From Acidimicrobiales bacterium (lineage in GTDB: Bacteria; Actinomycetota; Acidimicrobiia; Acidimicrobiales; SZUA-35): a stretch of 64,000 nucleotides of DNA. Below are positions 8,839-17,107 of this stretch, piece by piece; the first letter of the stretch is position 1, and each line of letters starts with the position of its first letter. The DNA lies in NCBI GenBank assembly GCA_041394265.1, contig JAWKIO010000005.1, positions 2,728,001-2,792,000 on the forward strand, read 5' to 3'. The notes beneath the pieces were generated by a model that saw only the letters and a program-made list of their open reading frames with translations, ran no database searches and had not been told where the DNA came from. Both the position numbers and the translations under genes were made by a program.

Positions 8839-9387
8839 TCAATCGACCCCGTCGAAGGCGGCGGGGTAGCTCACCTCGCCCCGGAGCGTGGGATCGTCGG
8901 ACGCATACGCCGTCAGGCGCCGTATCTGGGCTGCCTCCTTTGGCGCCCAGTCCGGCAGCGGCATGGTGATGCCGTAGCCGGCCGAAGGTTCGAAGCCCAT
9001 GCGCCCGTAGTACCCGGGATCGCCTTCGAGGACGACCATCGGCACACCGCGTTGGTCCGCGACCGCCACCACGGCCTCGACGAGTGCCGCCCCGATCCCC
9101 GACTTGTGCCTGTCGGGAGCGACGGCGAGTGGCGACAGCAAAGCGATCGAACGATCACCCTCGCTGTGGTGGAGTCGGGCACCGCTGATCATCACGTGGC
9201 CGACGATCTCGCCCTCGAGCTCGGCGACCAGCGCCATCGACGGCTCGTACTCGGGTGATGCACGAATGCGATCGACGAGTTCAGCCTCGACCGATGACCC
9301 GAACGCGGCGGCCACGATTCGTGCGATCTGGTCGTGATCAGCATCGGTCTCGCAGCGGATCGTGAGGGCGTCAGTTGGCTCGGTCAT
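8839..9387 (-). CDS. GNAT-family N-acetyltransferase
   Basis: A 182-residue GNAT protein of YhbS-like type. The acetyl-CoA motif A is LSPLAVAPDRHKSGIGAALV, with the pyrophosphate-binding R/Q-x-x-G-x-G/A pattern seen as KSGIGAA. Motif B follows as VVLEGDPGYYGRMGFE. It would transfer an acetyl group from acetyl-CoA to an amine on an unknown substrate. ATG 9387 follows TAGACA by 7 bases, consistent with a leaderless transcript. Confidence 0.85.
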   Translation of the reverse strand: MTEPTDALTIRCETDADHDQIARIVAAAFGSSVEAELVDRIRASPEYEPSMALVAELEGEIVGHVMISGARLHHSEGDRSIALLSPLAVAPDRHKSGIGAALVEAVVAVADQRGVPMVVLEGDPGYYGRMGFEPSAGYGITMPLPDWAPKEAAQIRRLTAYASDDPTLRGEVSYPAAFDGVD

Positions 9388-9394
9388 CGATCGT

Positions 9395-9400
9395 TGTCTA
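9395..9400 (-). promoter_or_regulatory. -10 element (TAGACA) of the acetyltransferase gene
   Basis: On the minus strand TAGACA is followed by ACGATCG (7 bases) and ATG 9387. Confidence 0.5.
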
Positions 9401-9447
9401 GCAAAGGTGACGACACATCGGTCGATGTATTCGCCGTCTGGCGCCGA

Positions 9448-10464
9448 TCAGACCGACAGCGCCTGTTGTGCCCGGTCGCCCTCGAGGGCTTCGGAAGCCA
9501 GCCCGGTGAAGCCGAGCGCCGCCGCCCGACGGCCGAACGCGACGAGGTAGGCGACGAAGACCGTCTCGACCACCACACCGATCATGAGTCGAGGGACGGC
9601 GGGAAGCCCGGGGGTGATGAAGCCCTCGATGAGACCGGCGACCGTGAACACGAGGATCAGACCAATGATCACGATGATCGCCCGCCGAGCCTCCTCGGCC
9701 AGGGCGGCCGACCGGTGGCGGTCGCCAGGCGCGAGGATCGCGAAGCCGATGCTCATTCCGGCGGCCCCGGCTAGCACGATGGCGCTGAGCTCGAGCAGAC
9801 CGTGCGGGATGATCAAGCCGAAGAACTTCGATTGTTGGCCGGCGGCGATGAACACGGCCCACGCCACCCCGAGGTTGGCCCCGTTGGAGGCGAGCACGTA
9901 GATCGTGCCGACGCCGAACAAGATGCCGGCGGCGAAGGCAATGAACGAGACCCGGATGTTGTTGAGCAGGACGGCGCTCGCGAACTCGGCCGCCGGTGCC
10001 GAGCTGTAGTAGTCCTCGAAGTCCTCATCGACGTAGGCCGCCCGGGTCGCTTCAGGAGCGAGCGCGTCGAGCGAGGCGTCGTCACCACCGAGCCACAGCC
10101 CGAGGGCCGCCGCGGGCAGGAACGTCACCACGGCGGCGACGGCGACGAAGCGACGGAGGTGCCAGATGGCAGCGGGGAAGAAGACCGTGAAGAACCGGCG
10201 GAACGCGCTCGTGGGGCTGGAGGTGCGACGGTAGAGCACGGCGTTGGCGTTGGCGACGAGCGTGGTGAGTTCCGCGGTCAGCTCGGGGTTGTCGTAGTGA
10301 CCGCGAGCGAATGACAACTGGCTGGAAGCCCGCTGATAGAGGGTGAGGAACTCGCGTACCTCGTCGCTCGACAGCGTTCTCGGCTTGCTGGACGCTTGGC
10401 TCGTGAGCTGGCTCAGTCGCCCCCAGCCGGGTCGGTTGGTCACGAGATACCGGTCGATGTCCAT
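9448..10464 (-). CDS. SpoIIM-like (DUF95) membrane protein
   Basis: A 338-residue protein with a soluble N-terminal region (EVREFLTLYQRASSQLSFAR is the family-typical start) and about six transmembrane segments in the rest, including LLNNIRVSFIAFAAGILFGV and GLIIPHGLLELSAIVLAGAA. The NNIRV...IIPHGLLE signature is characteristic of the stage II sporulation protein M family, which is also widespread in non-sporulating actinobacteria. It is transcribed divergently from the RDD gene through overlapping -10 boxes; from memory, mycobacterial Rv3694c and Rv3695 have the same orientation next to the MoxR2 cluster. Function outside sporulation is unknown. Confidence 0.88.
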   Translation of the reverse strand: MDIDRYLVTNRPGWGRLSQLTSQASSKPRTLSSDEVREFLTLYQRASSQLSFARGHYDNPELTAELTTLVANANAVLYRRTSSPTSAFRRFFTVFFPAAIWHLRRFVAVAAVVTFLPAAALGLWLGGDDASLDALAPEATRAAYVDEDFEDYYSSAPAAEFASAVLLNNIRVSFIAFAAGILFGVGTIYVLASNGANLGVAWAVFIAAGQQSKFFGLIIPHGLLELSAIVLAGAAGMSIGFAILAPGDRHRSAALAEEARRAIIVIIGLILVFTVAGLIEGFITPGLPAVPRLMIGVVVETVFVAYLVAFGRRAAALGFTGLASEALEGDRAQQALSV

Positions 10465-10469
10465 GCGAG

Positions 10470-10479
10470 AACCTACGCT
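10470..10479. promoter_or_regulatory. Bidirectional promoter with overlapping -10 boxes (SpoIIM / RDD)
   Basis: Within AACCTACGCT the plus strand reads TACGCT (10474-10479), 7 bases before GTG 10487. The minus strand reads TAGGTT (10475-10470), 5 bases before ATG 10464. The two hexamers share the TA at 10474-10475, so one 10-bp stretch could start two leaderless transcripts in opposite directions. Confidence 0.6.
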
Positions 10480-10486
10480 AGACGCC

Positions 10487-11530
10487 GTGCCCGGCGCCGC
10501 GTTGCATCACTCCACCACCCGAGGGCCGACCGTCGGCGACGCCCGACCGGCACGCGCGCTGCACCACTCGTCGGTCGTCACTCCCGAGGCGGTGCTGCTC
10601 GAATTCCGCGCCGCCGGCCTTGGTTCGCGCATCCTGGCCAAGGCCATCGACGCCTTTCTCCAACTGATGCTGTTCACCTTCGTCCTTGCACCCGTCGGCG
10701 CGTTTGCGTCTGGTGCTCCGGTCGTGGCGACCGTCCTGACGGGCGTCCTCGGCTTCCTCTTCATCTTCGGCTACCCGGTCACCGAAGCGTTCATGTCGGG
10801 CCAGACGCTGGGCAAGAAGATCATGGGCATCCGGGTGGTCACCACCGAAGGCGGGCCGGTGCAGTTCCGTCATGCGGCCGTCCGCTCGCTCATCGCCCTG
10901 ATCGAGTTCGTTCTCCCTCCCGGCGGGGCGATGGCGATGATCGCAGCACTCACCTCGCGACGCAGCCAGCGGATCGGCGACATGGCTGCCGGCACCATCG
11001 TGGTACGGCTCGAACGATCGATGCCCCAGCCCGTCTTCTTCCCGGTGGTACGGGGGCACGAGCACTTCTGCGAGCAGTTCGATGCCGGCGGCATGACCAA
11101 GGACCAGTTCGCTGTGCTGCGTGACTACATGCTGCGCTACCGGCATTTGTCGGCCGACGCTGCCCGCCACCTGGCCCAGGTGATGGCCGACGGCCTGCAG
11201 CGCAGCGGGGCCACGCCTCGACCCCAACACATGGCCTTCGAGCATTACCTGATGGCGGCGGTGTTCGCCTACCAGCGGCGGTTCAGCTTCGCCGACGGTT
11301 CCACTCAGGCCCCCGTGCTGCCAGCCTTCACGAGCGCGTACGGCGTCGGATTCACGACGGCTGCGCCACCCCCGCCGATCTACGGGCCGTTCGCCAACGT
11401 ACCGATGGTCGGCAGCTACCAACGCCCGCCCGCCGCCCCGCCGCCGGCGCCCCCATCGGGCCCGCCCATGTCGATGCCACCCCCGGTACCACCAGCGTCC
11501 TCGATGCCGCCCCCGCCACCCAGGTCCTGA
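10487..11530 (+). CDS. RDD-family membrane protein with Pro-rich tail
   Basis: A 347-residue protein. The RDD domain lies at about 25-160: VVTPEAVLLEFRAAGLGSRI, then AKAIDAFLQLMLFTFVLAPV, with later SGQTLGKKIMGIRVVTTEGG. It continues into a cytoplasmic region and ends in a proline-rich tail (PPPVPPASSMPPPPPRS). RDD proteins are often linked to transport or ion homeostasis, and this one belongs to the SpoIIM/MoxR neighbourhood. The GTG at 10487 is selected because TACGCT lies 7 bases upstream and the family motif begins about 25 residues in; ATG 10463 would overlap the SpoIIM start. The following lipoprotein gene begins 4 bases after the stop. Confidence 0.82.
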   Translation: MPGAALHHSTTRGPTVGDARPARALHHSSVVTPEAVLLEFRAAGLGSRILAKAIDAFLQLMLFTFVLAPVGAFASGAPVVATVLTGVLGFLFIFGYPVTEAFMSGQTLGKKIMGIRVVTTEGGPVQFRHAAVRSLIALIEFVLPPGGAMAMIAALTSRRSQRIGDMAAGTIVVRLERSMPQPVFFPVVRGHEHFCEQFDAGGMTKDQFAVLRDYMLRYRHLSADAARHLAQVMADGLQRSGATPRPQHMAFEHYLMAAVFAYQRRFSFADGSTQAPVLPAFTSAYGVGFTTAAPPPPIYGPFANVPMVGSYQRPPAAPPPAPPSGPPMSMPPPVPPASSMPPPPPRS

Positions 11531-11534
11531 CCCC

Positions 11535-11912
11535 ATGCAGCCGGCGGCCACCGAAACACGGAGAACTCGAGCGATCTTGATCGTCGCGGTCTCGATGCTC
11601 TTCGGCGCCTGTGGCGCCGTGGGCGAGGCGAGGAACGCAGCGCCGTGCCCTGACTTCGATCCTCAGCACCTCGTCGATCTGGCGCTCTCCGGTCCCGGCG
11701 TCGAGGCCATGAGCGAGTCGTGGAACACCGAGGCCGATCGCTACGTCGGACTGTGCACCGACGATGTCACCTCCACGCTGCACGACGCCGGGATCAGCTA
11801 CACCGTGGATGGCCCCGGCGGAAAACGCACCGAGCAGCTGATCGATGGCAGCCCGCGCCTCGTGCAGCTCTTGAGCGACGGCAGCTTCGTCGTCGCCGCC
11901 CTGATGTCGTAG
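11535..11912 (+). CDS. Small lipoprotein of unknown function
   Basis: A 125-residue protein with a basic n-region (ETRRTRA), a hydrophobic h-region (ILIVAVSMLFGA) and a lipobox-like FGAC, so it is probably lipidated and exported. The mature part has two further cysteines (CPDFDP, GLCTDD) that could pair. No domain is recognised. It starts 4 bases after the RDD gene and is probably co-transcribed with it; the next gene has its own -10 element. Confidence 0.65.
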   Translation: MQPAATETRRTRAILIVAVSMLFGACGAVGEARNAAPCPDFDPQHLVDLALSGPGVEAMSESWNTEADRYVGLCTDDVTSTLHDAGISYTVDGPGGKRTEQLIDGSPRLVQLLSDGSFVVAALMS

Positions 11913-11951
11913 CAAGCCGGCTCCGCTGGCGGCGCAGTGACGGTGCACAGC

Positions 11952-11957
11952 TAGCCT
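11952..11957 (+). promoter_or_regulatory. -10 element (TAGCCT), leaderless promoter of the iscS-mnmA-tsaC operon
   Basis: TAGCCT, then GAACTG (6 bases), then ATG 11964. Confidence 0.6.
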
Positions 11958-11963
11958 GAACTG

Positions 11964-13133
11964 ATGGCGCACTACCTCGATCATTCGGCGACCACGCCGC
12001 CGCGCCCAGTCGCGATCGGTGTCATGACGCGCCTGCTCACCGGTCAGCCGGGGAACCCGTCGGGCGCCCACCGCTTCGCTCGCGATGCCAATCGGGTGCT
12101 CGACGACGCTCGTGAGACCATGGCCGAGTTCCTCGCGTGCGATGCCGGCGAGATCGTCTTCACCGCCGGCGGCACCGAGGCCGACAATCTCGCCGTGCTG
12201 GGTGTGCTCGACGCACAGGGCGGGCGTGCGCTCTGCTCGGCCATCGAGCACCATGCGGTTCTCGAACCGGTCGAGCACCGCAAGGGACTCGTGTGCCCGG
12301 TCCGTGCTGACGGTCGCATCGATCTGGTGGTGCTGCAGGAGTTGCTAGCGACAGCTGCGAGCGCAGCCGCCGATGACGACTCGCTGGCGATCAGCCTCGT
12401 GTCGGTCATGACGGTGAACAACGAGACGGGCATCGTGCAACCGATGGCCGAGGTGGCTCGCATCGTTCGCGAACTCGCGCCCGATGCCGTGCTTCATACC
12501 GACGCCGTCCAGGCCTTCTCGTGGATCGACCTGCGCACCGTCGCACCACACGTCGATCTGCTCTCGCTCGCTGCCCACAAGTTCGGTGGTCCCCAGGGCG
12601 TGGGCGTCTTGATGGTTCGGCGCGGCACACCGCTGGCGGCTCGCACCATCGGCGGCGGTCAGGAACGTGAGCGACGCAGCGGCACCCAGAACGTTGCCGG
12701 CATTGCCGCCATGGTCGCGGCCGCTGCCGAGGCCGACACGACCCGCACCGAGATGGTCGCTCGTACCCGAGCCATGCGCGACCGCTTGGTGTCGGCCCTC
12801 GTGGCCGACGTCCCGGGTACGCACGTGTCCGGCGTCGTCGACGGAGTCGAGCCCGAGCGGGTGGCCGGCATCGCGCACCTCTGCTTCGACGACATCGAGA
12901 GCGAGGCGTTGCTCTTCCTACTGGAGAAGCACGACATCTTCGCCTCCGCTGCGTCGTCGTGCGCCAGCGGCGCCATGGAGCCATCGCACGTGCTGGCCGC
13001 CATGGGCCTCGGTCGCGACCTGGCGTTCGGCTCGCTGCGGCTCTCGCTCGGCTACACCACGAACGACGACGACATCAACGCGGCCATCGCTGCTATCGGT
13101 CCTGCCGTCGCCCGGCTGCGGGAGCGGAGCTGA
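11964..13133 (+). CDS. iscS: Cysteine desulfurase (class V aminotransferase)
   Basis: A 389-residue PLP enzyme. It starts with YLDHSATTPPRP and has FTAGGTEADNLAVLG, the PLP lysine K206 in LAAHKFGGPQG, and the catalytic persulfide cysteine C333 in SAASSCASGAMEPSHVL. It converts cysteine to alanine and passes sulfur on as a protein persulfide. mnmA begins one base after its stop, so the likely sulfur acceptor is MnmA for tRNA 2-thiolation; it may also supply Fe-S assembly. Mycobacteria place iscS directly before trmU (mnmA) in the same way (recalled). ATG 11964 follows TAGCCT by 6 bases. Confidence 0.92.
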   Translation: MAHYLDHSATTPPRPVAIGVMTRLLTGQPGNPSGAHRFARDANRVLDDARETMAEFLACDAGEIVFTAGGTEADNLAVLGVLDAQGGRALCSAIEHHAVLEPVEHRKGLVCPVRADGRIDLVVLQELLATAASAAADDDSLAISLVSVMTVNNETGIVQPMAEVARIVRELAPDAVLHTDAVQAFSWIDLRTVAPHVDLLSLAAHKFGGPQGVGVLMVRRGTPLAARTIGGGQERERRSGTQNVAGIAAMVAAAAEADTTRTEMVARTRAMRDRLVSALVADVPGTHVSGVVDGVEPERVAGIAHLCFDDIESEALLFLLEKHDIFASAASSCASGAMEPSHVLAAMGLGRDLAFGSLRLSLGYTTNDDDINAAIAAIGPAVARLRERS

Positions 13134-13134
13134 C

Positions 13135-14178
13135 ATGGCCGAGATCCTCGTCGCGATGTCGGGAGGTGTCGACTCGTCGGTCGCGGCCGCACTCCTGGTC
13201 GAGCAGGGCCATCAGGTCACCGGCGTGACCCTGAAGCTGTGGGGTGGCGAGAGCGATTCGGGCTGCTGCTCGGTGTCCGACGTCGACGATGCACGCCGTG
13301 TCGCCCAACAGCTCGGCATCGACCACCACGTGTTCAACTTCGGCGACGAGTTCGTCGAATTCGTGATCGATCCCTACGTCGCCGACTACCAAGCCGGTCG
13401 CACCCCGAACCCGTGTGTCGAGTGCAATCGTCACATCAAGTTCGACAAGCTGCTGCGGCGAGCCGACGCCCTCGGTTTCGATCTGGTGGCCACCGGGCAT
13501 CACGCCCGCATTGTCGAAGACGACGCCGGTGTCCGACATCTGGCCCGTGGTGCCGACGAAGCGAAGGACCAGTCCTACGTGCTGCACATGCTCGATCAGC
13601 AGCAGCTGGCTCGGCTCGTGCTCCCCGTCGGTGACATCACGAAGGAGCGGGTCCGTGAACTGGCGACCGAGCTCGGATTGCGGACGGCAACCAAGCCCGA
13701 CAGTCAGGATGTCTGCTTCATCCACTCCGACGGCGGCCGCGAGAAGTTCCTCGGCGACCGCATCCCGCTCACACCCGCCAACATCGTCGATACGGACGGC
13801 ACCGTGGTCGGCCACACCACCTCGGTCCAGCTGGTCACCATCGGGCAGCGCAAGGGGCTGCGGCTCGCTGGCAACGCCGAGCGCAACTACGTGATCGACA
13901 TCGATCCGGCGACACCACAGGTCACCGTGGGCCCACGCGAGCTGACCAGGACCGATCACACCCCGCTGTCGCAACTCGCCTGGACCGCCGGTCCGGTCGA
14001 AGCCGAGGTGATGATCCAGGCTGCGGCCCACGGACGACGCGAGCCGGGCCGGGTCGACATCGCCAGCGACGGCAGCGCGACCGTGCGATGGAATGCGCCG
14101 CACACTCGAATCGCTGCGGGCCAGTCGGTGGTCTTCTACGTGGGTGATCAGGTCGTCGGCGGCGCCACCGCCGAGTGA
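13135..14178 (+). CDS. mnmA: tRNA-specific 2-thiouridylase MnmA
   Basis: A 347-residue enzyme that thiolates U34 of Lys, Glu and Gln tRNAs. The ATP-pyrophosphatase loop SGGVDSS is at residues 9-15. Catalytic cysteine C94 lies in NPCVECNRHIKF and the second, persulfide-forming cysteine C194 in DSQDVCF. The central ATGHHARI and C-terminal beta-barrel (VTVGPREL) are as in the family. ATG 13135 is one base after the iscS stop; the frame is open further upstream but that stretch overlaps iscS and is not MnmA-like. The stop overlaps the next gene's GTG (GTGA). Confidence 0.95.
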   Translation: MAEILVAMSGGVDSSVAAALLVEQGHQVTGVTLKLWGGESDSGCCSVSDVDDARRVAQQLGIDHHVFNFGDEFVEFVIDPYVADYQAGRTPNPCVECNRHIKFDKLLRRADALGFDLVATGHHARIVEDDAGVRHLARGADEAKDQSYVLHMLDQQQLARLVLPVGDITKERVRELATELGLRTATKPDSQDVCFIHSDGGREKFLGDRIPLTPANIVDTDGTVVGHTTSVQLVTIGQRKGLRLAGNAERNYVIDIDPATPQVTVGPRELTRTDHTPLSQLAWTAGPVEAEVMIQAAAHGRREPGRVDIASDGSATVRWNAPHTRIAAGQSVVFYVGDQVVGGATAE

Positions 14179-15155
14179 GTCCGGACTCAATGGCGATGAC
14201 CTCCCAGCCCACGGCGACCGACGCCGACATCGATGCCGCCGTCGCCACGCTGCGGGCTGGCGGACTCATCGGGCTGCCCACCGAAACGGTGTACGGCCTC
14301 GGCGCCGATGCCACCAACGAGGCGGCCGTCCAGCGGATCTTCGCCACGAAGGGCCGACCGGCCGGGCATCCGCTCATCGTGCACGTGGCATCGGCCCAGC
14401 AGGTCGACGAGTGGTCGACGGGCTCCGATGCGCGGGCCGCGGCACTCGCTGAGGCGTTCTGGCCCGGGCCGCTCACGATCATCGTCGAGTCATCGGGCCT
14501 TGCAGCGCCATCGGTCACCGGTGGTCGGACGACGGTCGGGCTGCGGGTTCCGGATCACCCGGTGGCGCTCGAAGTCCTGCGTCGCTTCGGTGGCGGCGTC
14601 GCCGCGCCGTCCGCCAACCGCTTCGGTCATGTCAGCCCGACGACGGCCGACCACGTTCGAGCCGACCTCGGCGATGCGGTCGACGTCATCCTCGACGGCG
14701 GTCCGTCCAAGGTCGGGGTCGAGTCCACCATCATCGAACTGGTCGGCGGAGCGCCGGTGTTGCTGCGGCCGGGTGGGGTGTCGGTCGAGGCGATCGAAGC
14801 GGTGCTCGGCGAATCGGTGGTCGATGGTCGCACGGGTGAATCTCGGGCGGCCGGGATGATGGCGTCGCACTATGCACCCGACGCGCCCGTGGTCGTGGTC
14901 GAATCGATCGACGGCCCGCTCGACGATCGGGTGGCAGTCATCGCGCCGCTCGGTGAACCGGTACTCGACCCCGAGCGTTCGAAGGTCCAGTGGCTGCCTG
15001 CCGACGCTGCAGGGTTTGCCGAGGGTCTGTACGCGGCGCTGCGTCGTGCCGACAGTGCCGACACGACGCAGATCATGGTGGTCGCCCCGCACGAGGCAGG
15101 CGACCTGCTGCCTGCGGTCATGGACCGACTCGCCAAGGCCAGCGCCCCCCGCTGA
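14175..15155 (+). CDS. tsaC: Threonylcarbamoyl-AMP synthase, Sua5 type
   Basis: A 326-residue protein: YrdC domain (GGLIGLPTETVYGLGADATN, then KGRPAGHPLIVH and SANRFGHVSPT) plus a C-terminal Sua5 domain after about residue 215. It makes threonylcarbamoyl-AMP from threonine, bicarbonate and ATP for the t6A37 modification of ANN-decoding tRNAs. Placed after iscS and mnmA with a GTGA overlap, it forms a small tRNA anticodon-loop modification operon. GTG 14175 is preferred because of the overlap; ATG 14190 is possible. Confidence 0.93.
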   Translation: MSPDSMAMTSQPTATDADIDAAVATLRAGGLIGLPTETVYGLGADATNEAAVQRIFATKGRPAGHPLIVHVASAQQVDEWSTGSDARAAALAEAFWPGPLTIIVESSGLAAPSVTGGRTTVGLRVPDHPVALEVLRRFGGGVAAPSANRFGHVSPTTADHVRADLGDAVDVILDGGPSKVGVESTIIELVGGAPVLLRPGGVSVEAIEAVLGESVVDGRTGESRAAGMMASHYAPDAPVVVVESIDGPLDDRVAVIAPLGEPVLDPERSKVQWLPADAAGFAEGLYAALRRADSADTTQIMVVAPHEAGDLLPAVMDRLAKASAPR

Positions 15156-15157
15156 GG

Positions 15158-16345
15158 TCAGTCGCCCAGCAGCGGTTCGTTCATGATCCGCCAGGCCGCG
15201 GCGACGTCGGGCGGAGCTTGCTCGTCGAAGCACGCCGACAACTCCTCCACGAACGTCTCGACATCTTCGGGCATCGCCGGGTCGTAGGTCTCCTCGGAAT
15301 CGAGGCCGCAGAATCCGGGGTTCGCCTCGAGGAAGTCACCAACGATGGTGACGGCCTCCATCATCGACTCGTCGGCAAACGGCGATTCGACGATGAGCTC
15401 GGGCGCCGGTGTCTCGATCGGGTCGACGGAGCCGACATCGCTGTACGTCGTGGTGATCGTCGCATCGATGTAGCCCGGCGAGGTGAGGTCGCTGCCCGGG
15501 TAGTCGCCGATGGCGTCGAGCCGGACCGAACGAAGTGCACCGTTCTCGACCGTCACGGTCAGCCCCATCTCCGGCGGAAGATTGCCCGGGTCCTCGGCGA
15601 TCATGGCGATGCCGGCCGGCAGACGGTCCGGGTCGAGTGCCTCGACCGACGCTGCCGTGATCGTGCCCACGTACGTCGTGGTGCCGTCGTTGTTCGAGGC
15701 CTTCGACACGTCTTCGGCCGTGCGCAGCAACTCGAGCATCTCGGTGGGATCGGTGTCGGCGGCACCGAGGCCGGGCAGGAAGCCCTCACTCATCGAGTCC
15801 GAACCCGGAATCGCCGCCCACGTGCCGTCGGGGTTGGAGAGGTAGCTGGTCCCGTCGACCTGGATGATCGACATCTCGTAGTCGTCGAGGCCGGCCTGCT
15901 GGTCGCCGTCGAACGCTCCTCCAGTCACGATCAGGGAGTCGTTTCCGGTGTAGGTCACGTCGACGAAGAACGAACCCGACTCGGTCGACCCGCCGCTCGA
16001 GTCCTCTCGCACATCGACATCGACCCGAACGCGGCCGCTGTCGGCCTCGGCGACGACCTCGGTGGCTTCGATCACCGAGGCGTAGGCCGATGGGTTGTTC
16101 AGCGTCGTCGACAGGACGCCGACCGCCGCAACGGTGGCGGCAGCCGCCGCCAGGGTCGGCCGCTGCCATCGACTCGGTGCGTTCGCCAGCTTGCGGGCGC
16201 GTCGTTCGGCTTCGGGTGTGTGCTCGGTCATCGTGATCTCCTCGAACAGGGCCGCTTTGGCCTCCTGGGTGGTGTCGGTGATCGCGGTGTCGGCCGAGAA
16301 CGGCTTGTGACTGCGCAGGACCTCGAAGGGATCGTGTTCGTTCAT
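15158..16345 (-). CDS. Membrane-anchored partner of the adjacent ECF sigma factor
   Basis: A 395-residue protein with a cytoplasmic N-terminus (NEHDPFEVLRSHKPF), a basic patch (RRARKLANAPSRWQRP), one transmembrane helix (TLAAAAATVAAVGVLSTTL) and a large extracytoplasmic part with a Cys pair near the end. It begins on the sigma-factor stop (TGATG), with GGAGG 9 bases upstream of ATG 16345. Its layout resembles membrane proteins that accompany actinobacterial ECF sigma factors (the CU044_5270-like group), so it is probably a regulator or sensor; anti-sigma activity is inferred from position, and no zinc anti-sigma motif is seen. Confidence 0.72.
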   Translation of the reverse strand: MNEHDPFEVLRSHKPFSADTAITDTTQEAKAALFEEITMTEHTPEAERRARKLANAPSRWQRPTLAAAAATVAAVGVLSTTLNNPSAYASVIEATEVVAEADSGRVRVDVDVREDSSGGSTESGSFFVDVTYTGNDSLIVTGGAFDGDQQAGLDDYEMSIIQVDGTSYLSNPDGTWAAIPGSDSMSEGFLPGLGAADTDPTEMLELLRTAEDVSKASNNDGTTTYVGTITAASVEALDPDRLPAGIAMIAEDPGNLPPEMGLTVTVENGALRSVRLDAIGDYPGSDLTSPGYIDATITTTYSDVGSVDPIETPAPELIVESPFADESMMEAVTIVGDFLEANPGFCGLDSEETYDPAMPEDVETFVEELSACFDEQAPPDVAAAWRIMNEPLLGD

Positions 16346-17073
16346 CACTTGCATCCTCCCGGTCGGGTCACGTCGCTGGTCGTCGTGTCGTTCTCGGTCG
16401 CTGTGCGACCATCACCCCCTACGTGTCGGGAGGGTCCGATGGCTTTCGGTGTTTTCACCGTCGCTCCGTTTCGGCTGGTGTCGTTGCCCCAGCGCGGGTC
16501 TCGCCCGAGCCGGTCGGCGAGGTGGCCTCGTGCCCGCAGCAGTCGGATGGCGACGGCGTTGGTCGAGCAGTCCAAGACCACGGCGATGTCGGCGTGTGAG
16601 AGTTCCTCCCACGTCGCCAAGCGGATCAGTTCCTGCTCCTTCGGCTTGAGGCCGTGCAGGGCGTCGACGAGCGCTTCGATCTGGTCGGGTTCGAGTGCCG
16701 GGCCGGTACCGCATTTGGCGTTGCGCTCCTGGGCCTGGTGGAGTTCGCCGATCAGCACGGTGCGCAGTGCGTCGCTCCGCTGTCCCTTGCGCCAGTGGTT
16801 CCGCATGAGGTTCCTGGTGACCGCATAGGCCCAGGGTCGAGCGGCGGCACCGGTGGGCACGTCGTCGAGGCGCTGCCAGATGATCATCATGGTCTCGGCA
16901 ACGAGATCGGCCACGTCGTCGGGCGGGACCCGGCGCCGGCAATAGCTGGTCAGGTCATCGAAGAGGCCGTCATAGATCGCACGGAATCGTTCGGTTCGAA
17001 TGGTCGCCACCGCCGGCGGACTCATCGCTCCGTGTGCATCGGAACGGGAAGATGTTGGTGCCACATCATCCAC
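16345..17073 (-). CDS. ECF-type RNA polymerase sigma factor
   Basis: A 242-residue sigma-70-like protein with sigma2 (FRAIYDGLFDDLTSYCRRRV and DVADLVAETMMIIWQRLDDV) and sigma4 (LKPKEQELIRLATWEELSHA, then DIAVVLDCSTNAVAIRLLRA). A Ser/Thr-rich C-terminal tail of about 45 residues follows. GTG 17073 is taken as start; ATG at codon 17 (MSPPAVATIRTERF) is a good alternative. The partner membrane protein starts on the stop codon, so the two are co-expressed. Target promoters are unknown; an AT-rich stretch at 17095-17105 just upstream may hold its own promoter. Confidence 0.88.
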   Translation of the reverse strand: MDDVAPTSSRSDAHGAMSPPAVATIRTERFRAIYDGLFDDLTSYCRRRVPPDDVADLVAETMMIIWQRLDDVPTGAAARPWAYAVTRNLMRNHWRKGQRSDALRTVLIGELHQAQERNAKCGTGPALEPDQIEALVDALHGLKPKEQELIRLATWEELSHADIAVVLDCSTNAVAIRLLRARGHLADRLGRDPRWGNDTSRNGATVKTPKAIGPSRHVGGDGRTATENDTTTSDVTRPGGCK

Positions 17074-17107
17074 GTGTCGCCACCGCTGCCGACCTTTCAG
17101 AATTTTC

